From Sphingobacteriia bacterium (GTDB lineage: Bacteria; Bacteroidota; Bacteroidia; Chitinophagales; Chitinophagaceae): 36,857 nucleotides of DNA. A program made the translations under genes and the position numbers. The stretch spans positions 1 through 36,857 of the forward strand of contig CANGTR010000014.1 in assembly GCA_947456855.1 (NCBI GenBank), read 5' to 3'. How positions within the stretch are numbered: the stretch's first letter is position 1; each line of letters begins with the position of its first letter. A model generated the notes under the pieces. The model searched no databases. It saw only the letters and a list, made by a program, of their open reading frames with translations, and was not told the DNA's origin. Below, in pieces: positions 17,079 through 24,692 of the stretch.

Positions 17079-18162
17079 ATAGTACCGGATTAAATTTAAA
17101 ATGCTGGATATAATTAACCACCATTTCATTAAATTGAGGCCCTTGATCAAACAAAAAATGATGTCGAATAGGAATTACATACAAAGGAATATCTTTTAAT
17201 TGATCGTTGAATTTCATTAATCTTACTGCATCTTTTTCTGTAGTTAAGATGATTTTATTAAACGATTGAATAGATTCAAATTTATTGATAATTTCTTTTA
17301 AATCATCAATTGAAAAAATATGATGATCGGAAAAATCTTGTTGATAATAAGTTGCACTATTATGTAACAAAAAATCTTTCAATGGTTTTGGATTAGCAAT
17401 TCCACATACCAATAAAACCTCATCAAGCTGAGTAATTACATGTTTATCTTTTGCATTTCCAATATGATATGGGGTATCATATTGTATCGAAGTAAAAAAA
17501 ACACTCTGCAATGGCAAAGGTTTTAATGCCCTGAGAATTTCTGACTTCTTTTGTTCTGATAAATCAACCGGACACTTTGTAACAACAATAATTTGTGCTC
17601 TTTTTGCAGATGCTTTCTCGTCACGCAAATCGCCAGTTGGAAGAAAAAAATCATGTGCATAGATATTACTAAACTCAGTGAGTAAGATATTCAACCCAGC
17701 ATTAACAGTACGATGTTGAAAAGCATCATCCAAAATGATTGTTTGCAAATCTGGCAAATCTTGTAATAAATGTGGAATAGCTACAATTCTTTCTTCTCCA
17801 ACAGCAACAGCTATAGATGGATGCTTTTGATAAAATTGCATTGGCTCATCTCCAATTTCCAAAGCTGTTGACGAAATATTTGCGAGGGCATATCCCCTGG
17901 TTTTTCTTTTATATCCCCTACTCAGTGTTGCAATTTTAAAATGAGGTTGCAACAATTCAATAAGGTATTCTACCATAGGAGATTTACCGGTTCCACCGAC
18001 TGCCAAATTTCCAACACAAATCAGTGGAAAATTGAAATGTGCCGACGATAGCCATTGTTTATCAAAAAATTTATTTCGTATAAAAATAATGATGCCATAA
18101 ATGATAGCAAAAGGCAATAACAGTACCCTAAATGATTTAAGAAAAATGGTATTAAAATTCAT
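17065..18162 (-). CDS. lpxK: Tetraacyldisaccharide 4'-kinase (lipid A kinase)
   Basis: Phosphorylates the 4' position of tetraacyldisaccharide-1-phosphate to make lipid IVA, at the cytoplasmic face of the inner membrane. It shows that this organism makes lipid A. The 365-residue length fits Bacteroidota LpxK. A hydrophobic N-terminal anchor (about residues 11-30, VLLLPFAIIYGIIIFI) precedes the Walker A motif in CVGNLAVGGTGKSP (about 49-62). TLSRGYKRKTRGYA, GDEPMQF and LDDAFQHR follow in the expected order. Its start overlaps fau by 11 bases and its end overlaps rnr by 14, which argues for translational coupling. Confidence 0.95.
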   Translation of the reverse strand: MNFNTIFLKSFRVLLLPFAIIYGIIIFIRNKFFDKQWLSSAHFNFPLICVGNLAVGGTGKSPMVEYLIELLQPHFKIATLSRGYKRKTRGYALANISSTALEIGDEPMQFYQKHPSIAVAVGEERIVAIPHLLQDLPDLQTIILDDAFQHRTVNAGLNILLTEFSNIYAHDFFLPTGDLRDEKASAKRAQIIVVTKCPVDLSEQKKSEILRALKPLPLQSVFFTSIQYDTPYHIGNAKDKHVITQLDEVLLVCGIANPKPLKDFLLHNSATYYQQDFSDHHIFSIDDLKEIINKFESIQSFNKIILTTEKDAVRLMKFNDQLKDIPLYVIPIRHHFLFDQGPQFNEMVVNYIQHFKFNPVLYEKK

Positions 18163-18718
18163 ATATCTGTTCCGGTGTTATACCAATGGTTAAAGGTATA
18201 TCAAATTCATGGGTGTCTTTGATGATTTGAATAGGTTCGAAAAAAGAAATTCCCAATAAGATGGCATTATTACTACAATTAGCCAAAAAACGGTCGTAAT
18301 ACCCCTTACCATATCCAACCCGATAGCCTTTCTGATCAAATATTAACAATGGCACTAAAACCAATTGAAGATTGGAGGGCTTGATTACAGCACCTTCGTT
18401 TGGTTCTGTTATTCCCCACTCATTCGTATTAAAAACAGTATCATCATTCACTTCAACAGCATCTAGCAAATTGTTCGAATTAATTTTAGGGTAATATATG
18501 TTTAAATCAGGAATCATATGCTGCAAAAACCTTGTAAACAAATGCGTATTGGGTTCATTCATTTGCTCCAAGGGCCAATAACTCATGCAATTTTGAACTG
18601 TTGAAAAATCGAGCCGTTGAAACTGAATCAATAGTAAATCATTTAACTTCAATAGCTCTTTCGAAGACAATGCTTTTCGTTTTTCCTTAAATGCAAATCG
18701 AAGGTCAGCTTTATTCAT
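18152..18718 (-). CDS. fau: 5-formyltetrahydrofolate cyclo-ligase
   Basis: Converts 5-formyltetrahydrofolate to 5,10-methenyltetrahydrofolate using ATP, returning stored folate to one-carbon metabolism; cytosolic. The 188-residue protein has the N-terminal Lys/Arg-rich helix (MNKADLRFAFKEKRKALS), a central WPLEQMNEPNT region and the signature PLLIFDQKGYRVGYGKGYYDRFL near residues 125-145. The Gly/Tyr-rich part of that signature is the ATP and substrate loop. It starts eight bases after bioD ends and overlaps lpxK by 11 bases. In other bacteria (E. coli ygfA) this gene overlaps with 6S RNA, but no such RNA was recognised here. Confidence 0.92.
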   Translation of the reverse strand: MNKADLRFAFKEKRKALSSKELLKLNDLLLIQFQRLDFSTVQNCMSYWPLEQMNEPNTHLFTRFLQHMIPDLNIYYPKINSNNLLDAVEVNDDTVFNTNEWGITEPNEGAVIKPSNLQLVLVPLLIFDQKGYRVGYGKGYYDRFLANCSNNAILLGISFFEPIQIIKDTHEFDIPLTIGITPEQIYEF

Positions 18719-18726
18719 GCTACAAC

Positions 18727-19374
18727 TTAAATGAATTTTATTAAATTGGCTTGGATTCTATTTGCTTCTTTTGCAACAATACCAGCATCTACACTTGGCA
18801 ATAAAGGTATACTGGCTATCTTTGGGTAACCACTCCATTCAACAATTTCATCTTCATAATCCAAGTAGCTGTCTGTAAATATCCAACCCACAACATTGAT
18901 GTTATTTGATCTACAAAATGCTGCAGTTAATAATGAATGATTGATACTACCTAAATAATTTCTACTTACTAAGATCACTTTTGCTTGTAATGATCGGATA
19001 AAATCTACCACCATCAATTGATTGTGTAAGGGAACCAATAACCCTCCTGCTCCTTCAATTAAAAGCTTTTTTTCTTTTGCCAATTCACGAATATCTTGAG
19101 CTGCTTGAAATAAACGATTCATTTCAATCTGAATACCATCGTTCCTTGCCGCAATATGAGGAGATGCTGGCGTTTTTAATTGATACAAAGATGAATGAAC
19201 AACTGATTCCTTATTGGAAATCAACGATTTTACACAATTTGCATCAGTTAATCCTTCTAACCCCGCTTGTATGGGCTTCCAATAATCGGCTTTTAAAGCT
19301 TCTGTTAAAATTGCTGAAACCAGTGTTTTTCCCACATCGGTTCCTATTCCAGTAATAAAAATAGATTCTTTCAT
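18727..19374 (-). CDS. bioD: Dethiobiotin synthetase
   Basis: Carries out the ATP- and CO2-dependent ring closure of 7,8-diaminopelargonic acid to dethiobiotin, the next-to-last step of biotin synthesis. The 215-residue length is normal. The P-loop FITGIGTDVGKT (residues 6-17) is the diagnostic BioD form. YWKPIQAGLEG holds the conserved Lys after the P-loop, SPHIAARNDGI interacts with substrate, and LLIEGAGGLLVPL carries the conserved Glu of the family. No other bio genes are adjacent; instead it heads the operon with fau, lpxK and rnr. A 175-base gap separates it from the small-protein unit upstream; I could not name its promoter with confidence. Confidence 0.95.
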   Translation of the reverse strand: MKESIFITGIGTDVGKTLVSAILTEALKADYWKPIQAGLEGLTDANCVKSLISNKESVVHSSLYQLKTPASPHIAARNDGIQIEMNRLFQAAQDIRELAKEKKLLIEGAGGLLVPLHNQLMVVDFIRSLQAKVILVSRNYLGSINHSLLTAAFCRSNNINVVGWIFTDSYLDYEDEIVEWSGYPKIASIPLLPSVDAGIVAKEANRIQANLIKFI

Positions 19375-19514
19375 TTAGTAAAAATACCAAAACCAACAGC
19401 AAATCGATACTTTTAACATTCAAACTTATGGGAAAAAACGGCTGTCTGTAAACATCAATATTGGAATAGTTCAGGACTCAAAAATTATTTACAGTAGGAT
19501 GTAAAGAATGTACC

Positions 19515-19542
19515 AAAAAATAAAGCCCATAAGGGCTTTATT
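19515..19542 (-). terminator. Rho-independent terminator of the small-protein unit
   Basis: Read on the minus strand, perfect ten-base arms AATAAAGCCC / GGGCTTTATT (19542-19533 and 19528-19519) with a four-base loop are followed by an uninterrupted T run (19520-19515). It starts eight bases after the stop codon of the 62-67-residue protein. Confidence 0.9.
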
Positions 19543-19549
19543 GAACATT

Positions 19550-19753
19550 TTAAAGAATACTTTTAAACCTCAGATGTGCTGATTTATAGTTCCTTTGGAT
19601 TTTCCATAAATCAATAGCACAAAAAACTTTTTCTTCTACATGACGATTTGTATTCAACAAATCTGTTGCCAAAGTTTCTTTTACTTCGTACATTAATTCT
19701 TCTAAGTGTGCCCTATCAATTTTTACGATAGCGGGCATAATTTCGCCTTTCAT
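19550..19753 (-). CDS. Small protein of unknown function (62 or 67 residues)
   Basis: A small, highly charged soluble protein with no signal peptide or membrane segment. It carries PAIVKIDRAHLEELMYEVKET, which looks like a helix, then a C-terminal part containing KVFCAIDLWKIQRN and a basic tail. From memory, a motif like F-x-A-x-DLWxIQR followed by basic residues recurs in small uncharacterised Bacteroidota proteins; I cannot confirm this here. Two starts are possible: the ATG at 19753, preceded by an A-rich stretch typical of Bacteroidota, or the ATG at 19738, preceded by AAAGG seven bases away. It has its own promoter, a folded leader and a terminator, and no other gene in the unit, which supports it being real and regulated. 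Confidence 0.72.
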   Translation of the reverse strand: MKGEIMPAIVKIDRAHLEELMYEVKETLATDLLNTNRHVEEKVFCAIDLWKIQRNYKSAHLRFKSIL

Positions 19754-19781
19754 TTATTTCTATTTTAAATTTACAATTATT

Positions 19782-19864
19782 AGAGCCGGCAGGAGTAATC
19801 TTTCAATCGTAATGAAGTATGGCGTTCCTTTCTACCTATGAGATGATATCAACTATATTGCTCT
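19782..19864 (-). promoter_or_regulatory. Structured leader RNA ahead of the small protein
   Basis: On the minus strand the stretch between the promoter and the small ORF can fold into nested helices. AGAGC (19864-19860) pairs with GCTCT (19786-19782) and closes the element. GGTA plus GGA, with a GAAA bulge (19836-19826), pair with TCC-TGCC (19794-19788). An inner hairpin forms from TTCA and TGAA around a seven-base loop (19816-19802). The element also has a higher G+C share than the AT-rich DNA around it. It may be a cis-regulatory RNA such as a riboswitch, or a protein-binding leader. I could not match it to a named RNA family. Confidence 0.5.
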
Positions 19865-19872
19865 TTCGGATG

Positions 19873-19880
19873 CAAAGGTA
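19873..19880 (-). promoter_or_regulatory. -7 promoter element of the small-protein unit
   Basis: TACCTTTG on the minus strand (19880-19873) is an exact TAnnTTTG match, so transcription would begin near 19869, giving a leader of about 115 bases. No TTG was seen at the usual 17-23 base distance; a TTTG lies about 31 bases upstream. Confidence 0.5.
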
Positions 19881-19923
19881 CATCGAAGCAATTTCTTAAA
19901 AAAATAATACTCAAAAGAAAATG

Positions 19924-20976
19924 TTAATTAATCATTCTGCCTTTCACAAAATCTGAAACCAAATAACTGATAAGCTTGCCTGTACCGCCGTCTACACGGC
20001 CATCGGCCAATTGTACAGCACCTTCTGAAATATGCAAATAAGCTGCTTTTGTATCAGCTGCGGCAAAATTAACAAACTGCCTTGCATGGATTGGAGCTAT
20101 TCCTACCGGAGATTGCGCACTGCTCAAAGCATTTTCGATACAATCAATATCGATCTCTATGCCACAGAATGTATCATCAGTAAAATCAGTAGCATGCGCT
20201 ACCGCTTGCAAAAAAGTTCGTTTTTCGTGTACAAAAATGTCTTCGAATGTAATACAATCTACAAATGGATTATTCACAATATCCATCCAAACATTCTGTG
20301 GTAAATAATTTTCATGAATTCCAACTACACAATATTTTTTTAAATATCCATCTGCTTCTGCATAACTAAAACCATTGCCGCTATGCCGCCCCTCCATCGG
20401 ACGAAAATCGGCATGAGCATCTAAATTAATGGCATTGATTTGTGCAATCGGAATCAGCCCTGCTTTATAATATCCCTTGGCAGCCCCTTTAATGCATGGA
20501 TAAGAATTATTGTGTCCTCCACCGATTACTATAGGAATTTTATTGTTTTGGGTAATGATATGAATCATTTGTTCAACAGCATCATCTATGGTATTCACAG
20601 CATGACGATATGCATCTATCCGCTCTTCTTCATTGTGTGCATTTTGTTGAATGATTTTTTCTATACTTGAAAAATCAAAATGCCCTAGTAACAAAATTTC
20701 ACCTCCTTCTAAAAAATCGTTACTTTGTATATTTAAAAAAGCATGTAAGAAAGCTACCCATGCAGAATCGGTTCCTCCAATTCCTCCATTGGCTTTTACC
20801 CCAATATCTTCTGGTATACCAAGCAGTATATATTTTGCAGATGATTGACTTAAAGCATCATTTAATTGATCGGCATGCTTGATCACCTGAATACGTTCTC
20901 CCAATTTTGTTTCGAACCGGCGAATACGGGTAACAGATAGAACATCTTCTTTATTGTAAAATTTAAAATAGTTCAT
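19924..20976 (-). CDS. hutG: Formimidoylglutamase (arginase/ureohydrolase family)
   Basis: Expected to hydrolyse N-formimidoyl-glutamate to glutamate and formamide, the last step of histidine breakdown; cytosolic manganese enzyme. Ureohydrolase metal motifs are visible: IVIGGGHNNSY (His), INLDAHADFRP (Asp, His, Asp) and CGIEIDIDCIENA (two Asp). The C-terminal ISEGAVQLADGRVDGGTGKLISYLVSDFV resembles HutG more than arginase. The ATG at 20976 gives 350 residues. An in-frame TTG at 21012 that overlaps the hutI stop is possible but less likely. The pairing with hutI, 32 bases apart or overlapping depending on the start, is the main support for the substrate; agmatinase-like activity is the alternative. 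Confidence 0.88.
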   Translation of the reverse strand: MNYFKFYNKEDVLSVTRIRRFETKLGERIQVIKHADQLNDALSQSSAKYILLGIPEDIGVKANGGIGGTDSAWVAFLHAFLNIQSNDFLEGGEILLLGHFDFSSIEKIIQQNAHNEEERIDAYRHAVNTIDDAVEQMIHIITQNNKIPIVIGGGHNNSYPCIKGAAKGYYKAGLIPIAQINAINLDAHADFRPMEGRHSGNGFSYAEADGYLKKYCVVGIHENYLPQNVWMDIVNNPFVDCITFEDIFVHEKRTFLQAVAHATDFTDDTFCGIEIDIDCIENALSSAQSPVGIAPIHARQFVNFAAADTKAAYLHISEGAVQLADGRVDGGTGKLISYLVSDFVKGRMIN

Positions 20977-21008
20977 AGCATTTATTTTCAATCGCTTGTT
21001 AAATATAC

Positions 21009-22256
21009 TCAAATAAAAACACCATTAATCATTACTTTATCAATCAAATTAGATCCAAATGCATAAGGTAAATAATTGATGGAAGGAATTGGTTTTGTGA
21101 AAATTAGATTTGCCTTCTTCCCAACTGTAATGCTACCCAACTCATCCCCAACTCCCATTGCATACGCTCCATTAATCGAAGCAGCATTTATGGCTTCGGC
21201 TGGTAGCATTTTCATTTGAATACAACTGATACTTACTACAAAATTCATGTTTCCGCTCGGACTAGATCCTGGGTTAAAATCAGAAGCAATTGCCAACGCT
21301 GCATTTGCATCAATTAATTGCCTGGCTGGTTGAAATGGCATTCTTAAAAAAAATGCAGCTGTTGGCAATAGTGTTCCAATTGTTTCAGAACCGGACAATG
21401 CTTGAATGGCCGCATCATCCATTGTTTCTAAATGATCTACAGACAAAGCACCTAGTTTCACCCCTAATTCTACCCCTCCTGAAGCATGTAATTGGTTGGC
21501 ATGAATTTTAGGAATGAGCCCATATTGTTTGCCGGCATTACAAATCCGCTCCGTTTCTTCAACACTAAAAAATCCCTCTTCACAAAAAACATCAATATAA
21601 TCGGCTAATTGTTCATTAGCAATAGCAGGCAACATCTCATTAATGATGAGTTGAATATAGCCTTCGTGATTGTCTTTAAAAGCTATTGGATAAGTATGTG
21701 CTCCTAAAAAACTTGCTTTGATTGGTATAGGCGAATAGGCTTTTAGTTTTTTTATGACCCTAAGCATTTTCAATTCATTTTCGGTATCTAAACCATACCC
21801 GCTCTTTATTTCAATAGCTCCAGTACCTAGTTGCATAAGCGCATTAAGCCGATTCTTTCCTAATTCAAATAATTCCTCTTCAGTAGTATTTGCGATTTTT
21901 TTAGCAGAGTTGAGTATACCGCCACCTTTTGCAGCAATTTCAGCATAGGTTAACCCTTTAATTTTATCAACAAATTCATCTTCCCTACTTGCTGCAAAAA
22001 CCAGATGAGTATGACTATCGCACCAAGTTGGTAAAATAGTTGCCCTTTGAGCATCTACAATATCAAAATTTGCATATAAATCATCTTTAATATTGCTTAT
22101 CTGGTCCATCCTGCCAAAGTCTTTAATTATTCCATTTTCGAGTGCTAAAAAAGCGTCATCTATTATTGGAAGTTCTGCTAAATCTTTTCCACGCAGCAGT
22201 TTAACACTGGTTCTGGTGTTAATCAATTGAGCAATATTTGTAATTAAGCATTTCAT
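21009..22256 (-). CDS. hutI: Imidazolonepropionase
   Basis: Hydrolyses 4-imidazolone-5-propionate to formimidoyl-glutamate, the third step of histidine breakdown; a metal-dependent amidohydrolase. The 415-residue length is standard. Metal and substrate motifs appear in order: LPTWCDSHTHLVFAASREDEF (HxH) and IEIKSGYGLDTENELKMLRV. KASFLGAHTYP, KIHANQLHASGGVELG and SVDHLETMDD follow, and the last is IASDFNPGSSPSGNM, which carries the conserved Asp. It precedes hutG on the same strand, so the last two hut steps are co-transcribed. Histidase (hutH) and urocanase (hutU) are not in the window. Confidence 0.96.
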   Translation of the reverse strand: MKCLITNIAQLINTRTSVKLLRGKDLAELPIIDDAFLALENGIIKDFGRMDQISNIKDDLYANFDIVDAQRATILPTWCDSHTHLVFAASREDEFVDKIKGLTYAEIAAKGGGILNSAKKIANTTEEELFELGKNRLNALMQLGTGAIEIKSGYGLDTENELKMLRVIKKLKAYSPIPIKASFLGAHTYPIAFKDNHEGYIQLIINEMLPAIANEQLADYIDVFCEEGFFSVEETERICNAGKQYGLIPKIHANQLHASGGVELGVKLGALSVDHLETMDDAAIQALSGSETIGTLLPTAAFFLRMPFQPARQLIDANAALAIASDFNPGSSPSGNMNFVVSISCIQMKMLPAEAINAASINGAYAMGVGDELGSITVGKKANLIFTKPIPSINYLPYAFGSNLIDKVMINGVFI

Positions 22257-22307
22257 AATTGAAAATTAGTTGATTTATTGTTTATTAAGTACCTATTTTC
22301 GAATTAT

Positions 22308-22994
22308 ATGACCAGCATCATTATAGTAAGGTATCCACGATTTATGGGATGGGTTGGCTTTTTATCTATGGCAGTATTTAGATTGCCGCTCTGGATTAAT
22401 CCAAATATTTCATTTTGGAAATTAATGGGTACAGGTAAAAATGGAAGTTTCGATAAAACACCAGATTGGAGGCAATGGGCCGTTTTACTGGTACATGAGA
22501 AAAAAGATTTTCAAGAAACACCCGCTTTTTTAACATTCTGGTGGAAATGCTTTAGGTGTGAGCAATGGACTATTTTATTAGAACCAATTGAAGGCCATGG
22601 ATTATGGGACGGGAAACAGCCTTTTGGTAAATTAGCCAAACAAACTGACTATTCAGGCCCCATTTGTGTATTAACAAGGGCAACTATTAGAATTCAAAAG
22701 TTGCATCGGTTTTGGAGTCATGTAGATGCAATTGCTGCAAAAATGGCTGGTTCAGATGGCTTTATTACATCAATTGGTATAGGAGAAATTCCTTGGATCA
22801 AACAAGCTACATTTAGCATTTGGACCAATAAAGAAGCAATGAGGGCATTTGCATACCAAATGAAAGACCATGCCGAAGTGGTGGTTAAAACCAAAAAAGA
22901 AAATTGGTACAGTGAAGAAATGTTTGTTCGATTTAAACCAATTGATTCTTTTGGAACTTTGAATGGATATTTGCCATTTAAAATAAAACCGTAA
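22308..22994 (+). CDS. CrtA-like (spheroidene monooxygenase family) protein
   Basis: A 228-residue protein resembling CrtA, the heme-dependent carotenoid ketolase family of phototrophs. Family-like stretches are FWKLMGTGKNGSFDKTPDWRQWAVLLVH near residues 45-72, VLTRATIRIQKLHRFWSHVDAI in the middle, and TSIGIGEIPWIKQATFSIW followed by AMRAFAYQMKDHAEVV. There is no signal peptide. The frame opens at a TTG (22278), but the ATG at 22308 was chosen as the start. No carotenoid genes (crtB, crtI) are nearby; it sits alone between the divergent hut operon and the arginine deiminase gene. A carotenoid role is therefore only a family guess, and a general heme or small-molecule monooxygenase is as likely. 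Confidence 0.65.
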   Translation: MTSIIIVRYPRFMGWVGFLSMAVFRLPLWINPNISFWKLMGTGKNGSFDKTPDWRQWAVLLVHEKKDFQETPAFLTFWWKCFRCEQWTILLEPIEGHGLWDGKQPFGKLAKQTDYSGPICVLTRATIRIQKLHRFWSHVDAIAAKMAGSDGFITSIGIGEIPWIKQATFSIWTNKEAMRAFAYQMKDHAEVVVKTKKENWYSEEMFVRFKPIDSFGTLNGYLPFKIKP

Positions 22995-23249
22995 TTTGCA
23001 ATCCATACCGTGAATCATTGTTCTACCATATCATTTTTAACGGCACATTTCGCATGGATGTATCGCGGATTGAATTCTATGCCCGATCATTGAATACTTA
23101 ATCAATTTTCTTCTTTTTTATCATCTAAATTTATTCATACAGAAATAGATGAATGCAGGTTTATTTGATCAATTCTTTATAAAAGTTGCTTAACATGTAC
23201 ATTGGATAACATCGTTATTAAGCAACTAATAACTTAACAACTTAATTCA
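22995..23249. other. Longest internal gene-free stretch
   Basis: These 255 AT-rich bases between the CrtA-like gene and the arginine deiminase-like gene hold no convincing ORF, RNA gene or terminator. The only structure noted is a nine-base inverted repeat at 23185-23226. A TACATTGG at 23197-23204 is one base off the -7 consensus. Confidence 0.6.
23185..23226. repeat. Nine-base inverted repeat upstream of the arginine deiminase-like gene
   Basis: GTTGCTTAA (23185-23193) and TTAAGCAAC (23218-23226) are perfect inverted copies separated by 24 bases, ending 23 bases before the ATG at 23250. They could form a hairpin in the leader or be a two-half-site operator. Confidence 0.5.
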
Positions 23250-24683
23250 ATGAAAATATCAGTTACTTCAGAAATTGGCACTTTAAAAAGGTTACTTGTT
23301 CATAGCCCTGATAGCGGATTGGGCAAAGTGGTTCCATCGAAAGCGCAGGACTGGCTTTTTGAAGACATCGTTCACTTAGACACCATTCGCAAAAACGAAT
23401 ACGACTACTACACCAAAATTTTATTGTACTTTTTAGATCCCGATAAGATAAAAGGCAAATTAGCAGCTATTGATGATACAGCTGCAAATAGAAATTTTTA
23501 CAAGCCAGAAGAAAAAGATTTCTTTAAGTCTGATAAAGTAATAGAACTTCAATGGTTATTAGCAGAAATATTAACCGATCAAAACACCAAATCTAAATTG
23601 GTTGCATCTGTATGTGCCATTGAAGGATGTTCTTATCAATTACAGAAAACATTGATGAATTACAATTCTACTGATTTGGCCAAAACTTTTATCTCAGGAG
23701 CTTCCAATGAAAAACAACTTTTATTCCCTCCTATTCCCAATTTTATTTTCACAAGAGATATTGGCATTACCATTAAAGACCATATTTTATTAAACAAACC
23801 GGCAAAAAAGGCAAGAACTAGAGAAGCCTTATTGGCAAGGTATATTTTCTTCAATCACCAATTGTTTGAAAACTACAGAGACAATATCATTGAGTTATCA
23901 GATACCAATCATCATTTTTTATTACCAAAAGAAGATGATGATAAAAAAATCACTTTAGAAGGTGGAGACATTATGGTTGTTAGCAACAATCACTTATTAG
24001 TAGGTGTTAGTGAAAGAACTTCATCCGAAGCAGCTGTGAAAATAACCAATACAATTTTTCAGATGGGCTTAATGGACAAAGTAACCATTGTAAAAATTCC
24101 GAAAAAAAGGGATTATATGCATATTGATACTGTTTTTACTCAAGTAAAAAGAGATGTATGGGTTATGTTGGGTAATTTTTCTAGAAAAGCAGTTAAGCAT
24201 GAAGATGAAAATGCTGTTGAAAGGATTCTAGAAATAAAAAAAGAAGAGAAAATAAAAATTTTACAATTTCACCGTAAAAGCCCCGAGCACCCAATCTCAT
24301 TTGAGAGTTTGGAAGACCTATTAGTAGACATTAGCAAAAACGATTTGAATTGTGAAAATGAAGTGAAATTCATCTTCTCAGGCAACAATGAATTCCCTTA
24401 CAGTGCAAGGGAACAATGGACTGACTCTTGTAATTTATTGGCATTAAAAGAAGGTGTTGTATTGGGATATGATAGAAATGATAAAACAACAGAAGCATTT
24501 AGACAATCAGGCTTTACCATTATTGATGTTAAAGATTTGCTGCAACAACTAGAAGCAGGAACCATTACTGTAGATTCCATAAAAGATACTTTTATTTTAA
24601 TGCCTTCCGCTGAGCTCTCTAGAGCCAGAGGCGGATTTCATTGTATGAGTATGCCTTTGTGGAGATCATCTATTGAACAATAA
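23250..24683 (+). CDS. Arginine deiminase-like protein (amidinotransferase superfamily)
   Basis: Likely hydrolyses arginine to citrulline and ammonia; cytosolic. The amidinotransferase/GME fold residues are visible: the N-terminal TLKRLLVHSPDSGLGKV, PNFIFTRDIGITI (Asp), and TLEGGDIMVVSNNHLLVGVSERTS (Glu/Asp). MHIDTVFTQVKRDVWV supplies the catalytic His. The nucleophile Cys465 sits in RGGFHCMSMPLWR near the C-terminus, as in bacterial ArcA. At 477 residues it is longer than the usual ArcA of about 410; the extra length lies in the N-terminal half (about residues 50-150). It is followed nine bases later by ctlX, which acts on citrulline, so the pair makes a coherent route. No ornithine carbamoyltransferase or carbamate kinase is nearby. 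Confidence 0.85.
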   Translation: MKISVTSEIGTLKRLLVHSPDSGLGKVVPSKAQDWLFEDIVHLDTIRKNEYDYYTKILLYFLDPDKIKGKLAAIDDTAANRNFYKPEEKDFFKSDKVIELQWLLAEILTDQNTKSKLVASVCAIEGCSYQLQKTLMNYNSTDLAKTFISGASNEKQLLFPPIPNFIFTRDIGITIKDHILLNKPAKKARTREALLARYIFFNHQLFENYRDNIIELSDTNHHFLLPKEDDDKKITLEGGDIMVVSNNHLLVGVSERTSSEAAVKITNTIFQMGLMDKVTIVKIPKKRDYMHIDTVFTQVKRDVWVMLGNFSRKAVKHEDENAVERILEIKKEEKIKILQFHRKSPEHPISFESLEDLLVDISKNDLNCENEVKFIFSGNNEFPYSAREQWTDSCNLLALKEGVVLGYDRNDKTTEAFRQSGFTIIDVKDLLQQLEAGTITVDSIKDTFILMPSAELSRARGGFHCMSMPLWRSSIEQ

Positions 24684-24692
24684 AATACATGT

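Noticed and set aside
17079..17150. Extended rnr start adding 24 hydrophobic residues
   Set aside because: The extension lies within lpxK coding sequence and precedes the normal basic N-terminus MKKNKS; the ATG at 17078 is more likely.
19439..19497. CTGTAAA / TTTACAG inverted pair upstream of bioD
   Set aside because: Seven-base arms about 35 bases apart in AT-rich sequence without further support; likely chance.
20977..21012. TTG start for hutG overlapping the hutI stop
   Set aside because: The in-frame ATG at 20976 gives a normal-looking N-terminus; the TTG cannot be excluded but is weaker.
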